NCBI RefSeq assembly: GCF_007752535.1 | Contig: NZ_CP036426.1 | Span: forward strand, 7,378,001-7,442,000 | Length of the DNA: 64,000 nt | From: Tautonia plasticadhaerens | Lineage (GTDB): Bacteria; Planctomycetota; Planctomycetia; Isosphaerales; Isosphaeraceae | Direction: 5' to 3' | Shown here: positions 35,042 through 43,760 of the stretch, one piece after another | Position numbering within the stretch: position 1 is the first letter of the stretch | Layout: each line of letters begins with the position of its first letter | Translations under genes and position numbers: made by a program | The notes under the pieces: generated by a model | The model's database searches: none | Seen by the model: the letters and a program-made list of their open reading frames with translations, nothing else | What the model was told of the DNA's origin: nothing

Positions 35042-36190
35042 ATGGCGACCGCCGCCGCCACCCCGCTGACGAAGCTCCAGGCCCTGAAGCAGAGCGTCTG
35101 GATGGACTTCATGAGCCGACAGTTCGTCCGGCAGGGGGAGCTCGCCCGGCTGATCGAGGACGACGGGCTCCAGGGGGCCACCTCCAACCCCACGATCTTC
35201 GAGAAGGCCATCGGCCACAGCGCCGACTACGACGACGACACCCGGGCCCTCGTCGCCGAGGGTGCCGACGTCGACCACATCTACGAGGCCCTGGTCGTCG
35301 AGGACATCCGGGGCGCCCTCGACCTGTTCCGCCCGGTCTACGACCGCACCGACGGGCTGGACGGCTACGTCAGCCTGGAGGTCTCCCCCCTGCTCGCCCT
35401 CGAGCGGGAGAAGACCGCGACCGAGGCCAAGCACTACTGGGGCAAGCTCGACCGCCCCAACGCCATGATCAAGATCCCGGGCACCGAGCAGTGCGTCCCG
35501 GCGATCGAGGACTCCCTGGCCGACGGCCTGAACATCAACGTCACCCTGCTCTTCAGCGTCGAGGCGTACGAGGCCGTCGCACACGCCTACATCCGGGCCC
35601 TGAGGCGGAGGGTCGAGGCCGGCCGGCCGATCGACCACGTCGCCTCGGTCGCCAGCTTCTTCGTCTCCCGGATCGACGCCGAGGTCGACGGCCGGCTCGA
35701 CGCGATCATCGCCAAGGAATCCGACGCCGGCCGCAAGGCGAAGCTCGAAGCCCTCAAGGGCAAGGCGGCGATCGCCAACGCCAAGATCGCCTACGAGTCG
35801 TTCGGGAAGATCTTCTCCGGCCCCGAGTGGCAGGCCCTCGCCGCCAAGGGGGCGAAGCCCCAGCGGCTGCTCTGGGCGTCGGTCGGCACCAAGAACCCGA
35901 GCTACCCCGACACCCTCTACATCGACGAGCTGATCGGCCCCGACACCGTCAGCACCATGCCCCCCGAGACCTACCAGGCCTTCCGGGACCACGGCAGGGT
36001 CGTCGACTCCCCACCCCTCACCGCCGACACGGCCGCCGCCCACGAGGTCATGGCCGACCTCGCCGGGGCGGGCGTCGACTTCAAGGACGTCACCGACCAC
36101 CTGCTCAAGGACGGCGTCCAGAAGTTCGCCAAGTCCTTCGACGACCTCCTCGGCGCCGTCCGAGGCAAGCGGGAGCAGCTCGCCAAGTAA
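35042..36190 (+). CDS. tal: transaldolase
   Basis: A 382-residue transaldolase (TalB-related, long form). It moves a dihydroxyacetone unit between sedoheptulose-7-phosphate and glyceraldehyde-3-phosphate in the pentose phosphate pathway. Landmarks are DDGLQGATSNPTIFEKAI, DGYVSLEVSP, the Schiff-base lysine in NAMIKIPGT, NINVTLLFSVEAYEAVAHAY, and LLWASVGTKNPSYPD. The start ATG at 35042 is preceded by GGGAGAG. A strong hairpin terminator follows at 36312. Confidence 0.95.
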   Translation: MATAAATPLTKLQALKQSVWMDFMSRQFVRQGELARLIEDDGLQGATSNPTIFEKAIGHSADYDDDTRALVAEGADVDHIYEALVVEDIRGALDLFRPVYDRTDGLDGYVSLEVSPLLALEREKTATEAKHYWGKLDRPNAMIKIPGTEQCVPAIEDSLADGLNINVTLLFSVEAYEAVAHAYIRALRRRVEAGRPIDHVASVASFFVSRIDAEVDGRLDAIIAKESDAGRKAKLEALKGKAAIANAKIAYESFGKIFSGPEWQALAAKGAKPQRLLWASVGTKNPSYPDTLYIDELIGPDTVSTMPPETYQAFRDHGRVVDSPPLTADTAAAHEVMADLAGAGVDFKDVTDHLLKDGVQKFAKSFDDLLGAVRGKREQLAK

Positions 36191-36311
36191 GACTGGAGAG
36201 GATACGGGACTCACGCAGCGAAGCGGGGAAGCGGAAGGCCGGGAGAAAGAATCTCCCCGCGCGCGGTCTTCCCCGCGACGCCGCGTGTGATCCCCGCACT
36301 CCGAACACGAA

Positions 36312-36354
36312 ACGGCCGGCGGCCCGCCCCGGGTGGGGGCGGGCCGCCGGCCGT
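36312..36354. terminator. perfect 19-bp hairpin, bidirectional terminator
   Basis: ACGGCCGGCGGCCCGCCCC (36312-36330) and its exact reverse complement (36336-36354) are separated by GGGTG. It lies between the 3' ends of the convergent transaldolase and small lipoprotein genes, so it serves both. Confidence 0.85.
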
Positions 36355-36400
36355 CGTGATTCGATTCACATCAGGCGATCGGGCCGGGGCGGAGGTCCGA

Positions 36401-36634
36401 TCAGGGACCGAGGCCGCCGTGGGTCCGGAAGGGCGTCATGTGGGACGGCTGGTCGAGGAACCAGAACCGTTCCCATTCGTCGCCGATCTGCCTCAGGTTC
36501 TCCGAGTCGACGAGCAGTTCTTCGACCCGCCTGGGCGGATATGCCGCGTAGCGCGGCAGGGGCACCGGCGCGCAGCCCTCGCTCGACACGAGGATGATCG
36601 CCAGCAAACCCAGCAAGAGCAAGGGTTTTCGCAT
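36401..36634 (-). CDS. small lipoprotein, planctomycete family
   Basis: 77 residues. A lipoprotein signal MRKPLLLLGLLAIILVSSEGC is followed by a Pro/Arg-rich stretch and the conserved end FWFLDQPSHMTPFRTHGGLG. I have seen the DQPSH-TP-R-HGG ending in many planctomycete proteins, but no function is known. ATG at 36634 follows GGAGGTACTTCTC. It shares the 19-bp terminator with transaldolase. Confidence 0.8.
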   Translation of the reverse strand: MRKPLLLLGLLAIILVSSEGCAPVPLPRYAAYPPRRVEELLVDSENLRQIGDEWERFWFLDQPSHMTPFRTHGGLGP

Positions 36635-36877
36635 GAGAAGTACCTCCCGCCTCCGTTCGGGATCGACCGGACCGGGGTGATCCTCCTGAACCCGAACGCC
36701 CCCCGAGGGGGACGACCGGGCCGGTCCGGTGGGGGCGATCCGATCTCGGGACGCGACCGGGCCGTCTCCGGCCGATCCCGCCCCCCGCGACGCACGCCCA
36801 CCGCCCGATGGGCGTCCCGTCCGCTGCGACCCGAACCTGGGGGGACTGACTCGGCGGAAGGCGGGGCGATCGCTCGC

Positions 36878-37279
36878 TCAGCGCTTCGCGTCGGCCCCGG
36901 CCGGCGAATGCAGCCGGGGTCCCTCCGGGCCCGGGTCCACGGACCCGTCACTGTCAAAATCGGAATCCCCGTCGTCTTTCTCCAGCGGAAGTTTCGACGG
37001 GTCCATCTTCCGGACCAGTTCCTCCATCTCCTTGCCCGGCTTGAACGTCACCACGTTCTTGGCCGGCACCGAGACCTTGTCGCCGGTCCGGGGGTTCCTC
37101 GCCTTGCGAGGGGCCCGCCGCTTGACCTCGAAGACTCCGAAGTTCCGCAGCTCGATCCGACCCTCCTCGACCAGCGTCTTGATGATCTCGTCCAGCGTGC
37201 GCTGCACGATGTCCTTGGTCTTGAGCTGGGTCAGCCCGATCTCCTCGGAGATCTTCTTCACGATCTCTTTCTTCGTCAC
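36878..37279 (-). CDS. HU-family DNA-binding protein with acidic tail
   Basis: 133 residues, longer than the usual 90 of HU. The HU fold starts [19 protein letters not shown], and the DNA-binding arm is [20 protein letters not shown] / [22 protein letters not shown]-terminal Asp/Ser-rich tail of ~35 residues follows ([14 protein letters not shown]). HU bends and compacts DNA; the tail may tune binding. I chose the GTG at 37279, as the family start residue aligns there. A promoter with a perfect TTGACA sits upstream inside the previous gene. Confidence 0.92.
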   Translation of the reverse strand: MTKKEIVKKISEEIGLTQLKTKDIVQRTLDEIIKTLVEEGRIELRNFGVFEVKRRAPRKARNPRTGDKVSVPAKNVVTFKPGKEMEELVRKMDPSKLPLEKDDGDSDFDSDGSVDPGPEGPRLHSPAGADAKR

Positions 37280-37334
37280 GATGGCGGTCTCCAGCGGGAG
37301 CAGCTCGGCCCGGCCCCAGGGGACGATCGGCTCA

Positions 37335-37363
37335 AGGTTATTGGCCACTTGGACTAATGTCAA
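37335..37363 (-). promoter_or_regulatory. promoter of the HU gene (TTGACA-N17-TAACCT)
   Basis: On the minus strand a perfect TTGACA (37358-37363) is followed after 17 bases by TAACCT (37335-37340). It lies at the 3' end of the upstream YkgJ-like gene and 56 bases before the HU start. The -10 is a weak match. Confidence 0.5.
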
Positions 37364-37904
37364 GCGATTCCCGGCCGGAAACCGCGGCAACCCGCTCGAC
37401 CGCGCCCCGGCACGGGTCGTCGCCCGGCCCGGCCGTGAGCAGGCCCGCCTCAATGGCCGCCCTCACGTGTCGATGCATCCTCGCATAGCCCCAGGGCAGG
37501 CCCAGCGACTCGACCAGCCTCCTGAGCCTGCCGAGGAACTCCTCGGTGATCGGCCCGGCCTCCCCCTCGTAGTTCGGATCGCAGAAATAGACCCGACAGC
37601 CCAGGGGACGGGCGTCCCGGGCGGTGCAACGCCCGAGCCGGTCCTGCCAGGGGCAGGTCGCGCCGTCATCCGGGGTACGGGCAGGAGGAGGCGCGTCGGC
37701 CACCAGCAGCGCCGCCTCGGCCGCCGAGAGGAAGAGCGTATGCCCGTACTCCTCGAACCGGCAGCAGCGGCCGCTGACGACGCAGGTCGGCCCGTGCTCG
37801 GCGACCCGGGCGTCGAGCTCCCGGTAGAGCGTCCGCAACGGCCCCCGGACCCGCTCGGGGTCGATCGCCGAGACCGGATCGACACCGTCGATGCCCCCGG
37901 TCAC
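37338..37904 (-). CDS. YkgJ-type cysteine-cluster protein
   Basis: About 188 residues from the GTG at 37904. Cysteine motifs [30 protein letters not shown] and VYFCDP match the CxxxCxxCC-type zinc/iron-chelating domain of the YkgJ family. It carries a long helical C-terminus ([20 protein letters not shown]). The start overlaps the stop of the preceding YkgJ gene (GTGA), so the two are translationally coupled. Metal identity and function are unknown; the CXXXCXXCC family is only presumed metal-binding. Confidence 0.8.
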   Translation of the reverse strand: MTGGIDGVDPVSAIDPERVRGPLRTLYRELDARVAEHGPTCVVSGRCCRFEEYGHTLFLSAAEAALLVADAPPPARTPDDGATCPWQDRLGRCTARDARPLGCRVYFCDPNYEGEAGPITEEFLGRLRRLVESLGLPWGYARMHRHVRAAIEAGLLTAGPGDDPCRGAVERVAAVSGRESLDISPSGQ

Positions 37905-38323
37905 GAGGCCGTCCGCGCCGCCGCGGCCTCGACCTCCTCGACGCTGTGCCAACGGCCCCGGTCCACCCCGGGGCAGCCCCGGCCGACCAGCTCCCAGTCG
38001 GCCCTCGATTCGATGTTCTCCTCCCAGAACGGCCAGGTCCTGCACTGGGTCGGCCTCGCCTCATAGACGGTGCAGCCGACCGCCTTGTCCCAGAAGATGC
38101 ACTCGCCGTTGGGACGCTCGATCAGGCTGTACCGCCGTCCCACCCGGCGGACGAACCGCAGGCCGAACTCCTCGACCGACAGGCCGACCGAATCGGCCAG
38201 CGCGGCGATCTCGTCGGCGTCGACCCACACATAGCCCGGCGCCCCGGTGCAGCAGTTGCCGCACTGCGTGCAGGAGAACCGCAGGCCGTCTCGGTACCAG
38301 GGGGCGGGCGACTCGGCGTTCAT
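37901..38323 (-). CDS. YkgJ family cysteine-cluster protein
   Basis: 140 residues, starting MNAESPAPWYRDGLRFSC. The metal-binding signature is FSCTQCGNCCTGAPGYVWV, followed by CIFWDKAVGCTVYEARPTQC and RTWPFWEEN. This is the canonical YkgJ domain (Fe or Zn ligation by cysteines). It is the first gene of a coupled pair with the gene ending at 37338. A longer reading begins at 38392, but the family start fits the ATG at 38323. Confidence 0.88.
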   Translation of the reverse strand: MNAESPAPWYRDGLRFSCTQCGNCCTGAPGYVWVDADEIAALADSVGLSVEEFGLRFVRRVGRRYSLIERPNGECIFWDKAVGCTVYEARPTQCRTWPFWEENIESRADWELVGRGCPGVDRGRWHSVEEVEAAAARTAS

Positions 38324-38478
38324 GATGGGGCCGGGCGGTGGTCGATCGGGGAGGCGCGTCGGGCGGCAGGGGCAACGACCTGAGCATATCAATCCCCCCG
38401 CCCCCGCTCAAGCCCGATCACCACAAGTCGCCGTTTCGGATCGGGTTGCGTGCCGAATCCCGGCGGCCTCGCCGTCGA

Positions 38479-39501
38479 TCAGCCCCCGATCGAGTGCATC
38501 AGCCGCTCCGGCTTGATGAAGTTCGCCGCGTTGATCTGGTGCCCTTCCCACTTCGCCGCCACGCTCTCCCGGAGGGCCTCGGCCAGCTCGGAATCGGGGG
38601 CGCCTCCCCGGATCAGGGCCCGGATGTCCGTCTCGTCCAGGGCGAACAGGCAATTGCGCAACTTGCCGTCGGCGGTCAGCCGGACCCGGTTGCAGCTCCC
38701 GCAGAAGGGGCGGCTGACCGAGGCGATCAGCCCGACCCGGCCGCCGCCGTCGTCGTAGTCGTAGTCGACGGCCGGGGCCCTGGGGTCCTGGTCCGGCGCC
38801 GGGGACAGTGGGCCGATCCCTCGCGAGAGCAGGTCGAGGATCTCGGAGGCGTACAGGACCTTGTCGCGTTCCCAGGCGTTGCCGGCGTCGAGCGGCATGT
38901 ACTCGATGAACCGAAGCTCCAGGCCGTGCTCCCGGGCGAACCGGCCGAGGGGGACGACGTCCTCGTCGGTCTCCCCCTTGATCGCCACCGCGTTGACCTT
39001 CACCGGATCGAACCCGGCCTCCTTCGCCGCCAGGATCCCCTCGATGACCTTCTCGAAGCCCGGCCTCCGGGTGAGTCTCTCGAAGCGGGCGGGATCCATC
39101 GTGTCGAGGCTGACGTTGATCCGCCTCAGGCCGGCGTCGAACAGCGCTCGGGCCGCCGGCGCCAGCAGCATGCCGTTGGTTGTCAGCCCGACGTCGACGA
39201 TGCCGGGCACGTTCGCCAGCTTCCCGACCAGCACCGGCAGATCCCGGCGCACGAGCGGTTCCCCGCCGGTGAGGCGGATTTTATCGATGCCGAGCGCGGT
39301 CGACACCCGGACGAACCGCTCGATCTCCTCGAACGTGAGTAATTCCTGCCGGGGGAGGAACTGGACCAGCTCGGGCATGCAGTAGGTGCACCGGATGTTG
39401 CAGCGGTCGGTGACGCTGATCCGGAGGTTGTTGTGCACCCGGCCGAAGCGGTCGACGAGGCGGTCGGTGGGCATGGCGATTCGCTCGGGTTCGTCGCTCA
39501 T
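38479..39501 (-). CDS. moaA: GTP 3',8-cyclase
   Basis: A 340-residue radical SAM enzyme that rearranges GTP in the first step of molybdenum cofactor synthesis. The SAM cluster motif is CNIRCTYC (C34, C38, C41). The second cluster lies in PFCGSCNRVRLTADGKLRNC. The C-terminal GG of MHSIGG is intact. RLTGGEPLVRRDLP is the SAM-binding segment. The start ATG overlaps the moaE stop by four bases (ATGA). Order in the operon is membrane protein, moaD, moaE, moaA. Confidence 0.96.
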   Translation of the reverse strand: MSDEPERIAMPTDRLVDRFGRVHNNLRISVTDRCNIRCTYCMPELVQFLPRQELLTFEEIERFVRVSTALGIDKIRLTGGEPLVRRDLPVLVGKLANVPGIVDVGLTTNGMLLAPAARALFDAGLRRINVSLDTMDPARFERLTRRPGFEKVIEGILAAKEAGFDPVKVNAVAIKGETDEDVVPLGRFAREHGLELRFIEYMPLDAGNAWERDKVLYASEILDLLSRGIGPLSPAPDQDPRAPAVDYDYDDGGGRVGLIASVSRPFCGSCNRVRLTADGKLRNCLFALDETDIRALIRGGAPDSELAEALRESVAAKWEGHQINAANFIKPERLMHSIGG

Positions 39502-40004
39502 CCTTCCAGCCTACCCGATCGCCGGCCCGACGCCACTCCCCCGGCGGGCCGGGCCGTCGGGCGATCAACCCGGGGGGGATCGGGGGTCGGGTCGAGCCCG
39601 GGGTGGACCCATTCCTCGGAGCCGTCGGCCCAGGTCTCCTTCTTCCAGATCGGGACGACCTCCTTGATCGTGTCCATCAGCCACTGGCAGGCCTCGAACG
39701 CCTGTTTGCGGTGTGGGGCGCTGACGGCCACCACCACGCTGATCTCCCCCAGCTCGACCCGGCCGACCCGATGCTCGATCGCCACGTCGACGAGCGCCCA
39801 GCGTTCCCGGGCCTCCGCCTCCAGATCCCCGAGCGTCTTCTCGGCCATCCCGGCGTAGGCCTCGTAGTCGAGGTGGTCGGTCCTCCGGTCCCCGGTCACC
39901 TCCCGGGTCGTCCCCAGGAACGTGCAGACGGCCCCCGCCCGGGTCGATCGGACCCGGTCGGTCAGTCGGGCGTGGTCGATGGGCTGGTCAGTGATGGCGA
40001 TCAT
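39498..40004 (-). CDS. moaE: molybdopterin synthase catalytic subunit
   Basis: A 168-residue MoaE. It converts cyclic pyranopterin monophosphate to molybdopterin with sulfur carried by MoaD. Conserved elements are GAVCTFLGTTREVTGD, LDYEAYAGMAEKTL, EHRVGRVELGEISVVVAVS, and the catalytic lysines in APHRKQAFEACQWLMDTIKE and VPIWKKETWADGSEEW. The last ~25 residues are a Pro/Arg-rich extension. It starts 41 bases after moaD and overlaps moaA. Confidence 0.95.
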   Translation of the reverse strand: MIAITDQPIDHARLTDRVRSTRAGAVCTFLGTTREVTGDRRTDHLDYEAYAGMAEKTLGDLEAEARERWALVDVAIEHRVGRVELGEISVVVAVSAPHRKQAFEACQWLMDTIKEVVPIWKKETWADGSEEWVHPGLDPTPDPPRVDRPTARPAGGVASGRRSGRLEG

Positions 40005-40044
40005 GGACGTCGTCCCAAACTGACTGCGAAATCCCGGTCGGGAT

Positions 40045-40323
40045 TCACCGATTCCCGGCGGCTCGCCGGTCGTGCACCGCTCCCCCGCTGACCGGGGGGA
40101 TCAACGCGACCTCCTGGCCCGCCCGAATCTCCCGGTCCTCGGCCGCGTATTCCCCCTCGACCGCCACCATCATCCCCGGCATCAGGGCGGCCAGGGCCGG
40201 ATGCTGCTCGGCGACTGCGGTCCTCAGCGTCGCCACGGTCGCCGGCTCGGGCAGCTCGACGCCGACCTCGGGCGATCCCAACCGCTGCCGGGCGACCGCG
40301 AACAGGCGAATCTTAACGAGCAA
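40045..40323 (-). CDS. moaD: MoaD-like sulfur carrier with C-terminal extension
   Basis: A 92-residue ubiquitin-fold protein (VKIRLFAVARQRLGSPEV, RAGQEVALIPPVSGG). Normal MoaD ends in a free Gly-Gly that is thiocarboxylated. Here Gly80-Gly81 is followed by 11 further residues (AVHDRRAAGNR), so it would need trimming before use, or the tail is tolerated. TTG start at 40323 behind GGAGGGGA. The start overlaps the preceding membrane protein gene by 11 bases. Confidence 0.82.
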   Translation of the reverse strand: MLVKIRLFAVARQRLGSPEVGVELPEPATVATLRTAVAEQHPALAALMPGMMVAVEGEYAAEDREIRAGQEVALIPPVSGGAVHDRRAAGNR

Positions 40324-40789
40324 CGGACGTCCCCTCCCCGGTCGATCCCTCGGGCCTCGCCCGTTCCGAGCGCAGCGCGATCCGACTCGCGATCAGGCCG
40401 CCGAGCAGCGCGACGAGCACTGCGACGAGCGAATGGCCGGCATCCTCGAAGCTCTCGGCTCGAACCTTCGACGTCGACCCGAGCGCGATCAGGCTCATCG
40501 TCTCGAGGACCAGCGTCGGGGCGAGCCGAGGCCGAATCGACGACTCCAGGCCGGGGGCGAAGGCCATCGCCAGGTATCCCCAGCCGAAGGATGAGGCCCC
40601 GGCCCAGAACACCCGGGCCCGTCCCCGGAGATAGGCCACATGCAGGGACGCGACCCCGAGGAAGGCCACCGCCCCGGTGAATGCGACGCTCGACCACCAG
40701 TCCGACGGATCCCGGACCGCGACGAAGAAGACCGCCGCCAGGGCCACGACGGCCATCAGGCCACCCAGAGAGAATCGGGGAATCGTCAT
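40313..40789 (-). CDS. small membrane protein preceding moaD
   Basis: About 158 residues from the ATG at 40789 (MTIPRFSLGGLMAVVALAAV), a start typical of a planctomycete membrane protein family. Four hydrophobic segments follow, the last at SLVAVLVALLGGLIASRIAL. No known domain. It may be first in the moa operon, as it overlaps moaD, but nothing links it to cofactor synthesis. Confidence 0.65.
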   Translation of the reverse strand: MTIPRFSLGGLMAVVALAAVFFVAVRDPSDWWSSVAFTGAVAFLGVASLHVAYLRGRARVFWAGASSFGWGYLAMAFAPGLESSIRPRLAPTLVLETMSLIALGSTSKVRAESFEDAGHSLVAVLVALLGGLIASRIALRSERARPEGSTGEGTSVAR

Positions 40790-40919
40790 CTCGACTCCGA
40801 TGCGCCTCCGGTCGGCGGTCACGCCCGCCCCGGGCGTTCCCTTGCCGCCCGGCGCCAGGGAGTAGTAGTGTGAACAGTTTCGGGGCGGGGTTCAATCGAG
40901 GATCGGGGGTCGTCGGCCC

Positions 40920-43760
40920 ATGAGCGATCGGAACGGCGGGCCGGGGGGGGCGTCCATCCGGGTCCGGGGGGCCCGGGTGCACAACCTGAGGGACGTGGAC
41001 GTCGACCTGCCCCGGGACCGCCTCGTCGTGCTGACCGGCGTCAGCGGCTCGGGCAAGAGTTCGCTCGCGTTCGACACGATCTACGCCGAGGGCCAGCGGC
41101 GCTACATCGAGGGGCTCTCGGCCTACGCCCGGCAGTTCCTCGACCAGCTCGAACCGCCCGACGTGGACCTGATCGAGGGGCTGCCGCCCACGGTCGCCAT
41201 CGACCAGAAGTCGGGCGCCGCCGGCCCCCGGAGCACGGTCGCCACCGTCACCGAGATCCACGACTACCTGCGCCTGCTCTACGCCAGGGCCGGCGTGCCC
41301 CACTGCCCCGGCTGCGGCGAGCCGATCCGGTCGCAGACCGCCGAGCAGATGATCGGCTCGGTGCTCGGCCTGGGGGAGGGCCGCAAGGTCATCATCCTGG
41401 CGCCGATCGTCCGGGGCCGCAAGGGCCAGCACCTCGACGCCTTCCGGGCGATCCGGCGGGCCGGCCTGATCCGAACCAGAGTCGACGGCGAGACGATCGA
41501 GCTGGCCGACGAGCCCCCGAAGCTGGCCAAGACCAAGGTCCACGACATCGAGGCCGTCGTCGACCGGCTGGTGGTCCGGGAGGGGATCCGGTCCCGGCTG
41601 GCCGACAGCGTGGACCTCGCCCTGAAGCTCGGCGACGGCGCCCTCGTCCTCTCGATCCAGCAGGAGGGGGGCTCCTGGCTCGACCGTTCCCTGAGCACGA
41701 AGCTCTCCTGCCCGCGTTGCGGGCTCGGCGTGCCGGAGATCGAGCCCCGGACCTTCAGCTTCAACAGCCCCTACGGCGCCTGCCCGGGCTGCGACGGCCT
41801 GGGCGTCGTCTCCGCCTTCGACCCGGAGCTGGTCGCCCCCGACCGCTCGAAGTCGATCGCCGGGGGGGCCGTCGCCGCCTGGGCGGCCCTGCCCCCGAAG
41901 TCCCGCACGGAGGTCCAGGGGGATGATCGCCTGATCGCACTCCTGGATCGGCACAAGATCACGAGTGAGACCCCCCTCTCCTCCTGGCCCGCCAAGGCCC
42001 TCCGGGAGTTCTTCGAGGGCGGCCCGACCGGCAAGGGGAAGCCCCCCTACAACGGCGTGATCGTCGAGCTCCGGGCCGTCCACGACGCGCTCCCCGAGCG
42101 CCGCCGGGAGGCGCTCGACGCCTTCCGTTCCGACCTCCCCTGCCCCTCCTGCCTGGGCGCCCGGCTCCGGCCCGAGGCCCGGGCCGTCACCCTCGACGGC
42201 ACCCCGATCCACGCCCTCACCGCGATGACGGCCGACCGAGCCCGGGGCGTCCTGGGGTCGCTCCGCTTCGAGCCCCCGCTCGACCGGGTCGGCCCCCCGC
42301 TCGTCGCCGAGGTGGCCGAGCGACTTTCCTTCCTGGAGCGGGTCGGCCTGGGCTACCTGACGCTCGACCGCCCGGCCGACACGCTCTCCGGCGGGGAGTT
42401 GCAGCGGGTCCGGCTCGCCACCCAGATCGGCTCTGGCCTGGTCGGCGTCTGCTACGTCCTCGACGAGCCGACGGCCGGCCTGCACCCCCGGGACACCGAG
42501 CGGCTGCTGGCCAGTCTGGCCGACCTGCGAGCCCGGGGCAACAGCGTCCTCGTCGTTGAGCACGACGAGACGACCATCCGGGCCGCCGACTGGCTCGTCG
42601 ACCTCGGACCCGGGGCGGGCCCCGACGGGGGGCGGGTCGTCGCCCTCGGCCCCCCCGGGGCGATGGACGAGACCGAGCCCGGCGCCTCGGTCACGCTCCG
42701 ATACCTCCGGGGAGGGGAGCGGCGGGAGGGGCCCCTCCCGGCGCTCATCCCCCCCGGCGAGGCCCGACTCGCCCGGAGCCCCGGGCGAATCGCGATCTCC
42801 GGGGCGTCGGAGCACAACCTCAAGTCGATCGACGTCGAGATCCCGATCGGGGCCCTGACGGGCGTCTCGGGGGTCAGCGGATCGGGCAAGAGTTCCCTCG
42901 TCCTCGACATCCTCGCCCGCGCCGCCCGGCGGGCCCTGGAAGGGACCGGCCCCCGGCCCGGTGCCCACACGTCCATCTCCGGCCTGGACCAGATCGACAA
43001 GCAGATCCTCATCGACCAGTCCCCCATCGGCCGCACCCCCCGCTCGACCCCCGCCACCTACACCGGGGTCTTCGACGACATCCGGCGCCTCTATGCCACC
43101 ACCCGGGAGGCCAAGGTCCGGGGCTACGGCCCCGGCCGCTTCAGCTTCAACACGAAGGGGGGCCGGTGCGAGTCGTGCGAGGGCCAGGGGGTCCGCCGGA
43201 TCGAGATGACCTTCCTGCCCGACCTGGACATCCCCTGCGAGACGTGCCGGGGCCTGCGGTTCGACCGCGCCACCCTGGAGTGCCGCTTCCGGGGCAAATC
43301 CATCGGCGACGTCCTGCTCATGCGCGTCGACGAGGCCCGGCCCCTGTTCGAGAACGTCCCGAAGGTCGCTCGGGGGCTGGAGGCCCTGCACGAGGCCGGG
43401 CTCGGCTACGTCACCCTCGGCCAGTCGAGCACCACGCTCTCCGGGGGGGAGGCCCAGCGGGTGAAGCTCGCCGCCGAGCTGGGCCGGGTCGCCACCGGCC
43501 GGACGCTCTACGTCCTGGACGAGCCGACGACCGGGCTGCACTTCGCCGACGTCGACAACCTGCTCCGCATCCTGCTCCGCCTGGCCGACCTGGGGAACAC
43601 CGTGGTCGTCATCGAGCACAACCCCGACGTCCTCCGGGCCGCCGACTGGCTCATCGACCTCGGCCCCGATGCCGGAGATGCCGGCGGCTCCCTCGTGGCG
43701 ATGGGCCCCCCGGCCGAGGTCGCCGCATCGGGCAAGGGCCACACGAGCCGCTACCTCTGA
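40920..43760 (+). CDS. uvrA: excinuclease ABC subunit UvrA
   Basis: A 946-residue DNA damage sensor of nucleotide excision repair, normal for UvrA (~940). Two ABC ATPase modules are present: Walker A GVSGSGKSS at about 40-48 and again at about 651-658; signature motifs LSGGELQRVRLATQIGSG and LSGGEAQRVKLAAELGR; Walker B VLDEPTAGLH and VLDEPTTGLH. Zinc modules include CPGCGEPI, CPRCGLGVPEI, CPGCDGLG, CESCEGQG and CETCRGLRF. It scans DNA with UvrB. No uvrB or uvrC lies in the window. ATG at 40920. Confidence 0.96.
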   Translation: MSDRNGGPGGASIRVRGARVHNLRDVDVDLPRDRLVVLTGVSGSGKSSLAFDTIYAEGQRRYIEGLSAYARQFLDQLEPPDVDLIEGLPPTVAIDQKSGAAGPRSTVATVTEIHDYLRLLYARAGVPHCPGCGEPIRSQTAEQMIGSVLGLGEGRKVIILAPIVRGRKGQHLDAFRAIRRAGLIRTRVDGETIELADEPPKLAKTKVHDIEAVVDRLVVREGIRSRLADSVDLALKLGDGALVLSIQQEGGSWLDRSLSTKLSCPRCGLGVPEIEPRTFSFNSPYGACPGCDGLGVVSAFDPELVAPDRSKSIAGGAVAAWAALPPKSRTEVQGDDRLIALLDRHKITSETPLSSWPAKALREFFEGGPTGKGKPPYNGVIVELRAVHDALPERRREALDAFRSDLPCPSCLGARLRPEARAVTLDGTPIHALTAMTADRARGVLGSLRFEPPLDRVGPPLVAEVAERLSFLERVGLGYLTLDRPADTLSGGELQRVRLATQIGSGLVGVCYVLDEPTAGLHPRDTERLLASLADLRARGNSVLVVEHDETTIRAADWLVDLGPGAGPDGGRVVALGPPGAMDETEPGASVTLRYLRGGERREGPLPALIPPGEARLARSPGRIAISGASEHNLKSIDVEIPIGALTGVSGVSGSGKSSLVLDILARAARRALEGTGPRPGAHTSISGLDQIDKQILIDQSPIGRTPRSTPATYTGVFDDIRRLYATTREAKVRGYGPGRFSFNTKGGRCESCEGQGVRRIEMTFLPDLDIPCETCRGLRFDRATLECRFRGKSIGDVLLMRVDEARPLFENVPKVARGLEALHEAGLGYVTLGQSSTTLSGGEAQRVKLAAELGRVATGRTLYVLDEPTTGLHFADVDNLLRILLRLADLGNTVVVIEHNPDVLRAADWLIDLGPDAGDAGGSLVAMGPPAEVAASGKGHTSRYL

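Noticed and set aside
37863-37884. A TGTCGA...CGATC arrangement on the minus strand
   Set aside because: Spacer is 11 instead of 13 and it lies inside the YkgJ-like gene, so it is likely chance.
40224-43742. Long minus-strand frame opposite uvrA
   Set aside because: Low-complexity shadow of uvrA; no RBS or domain.
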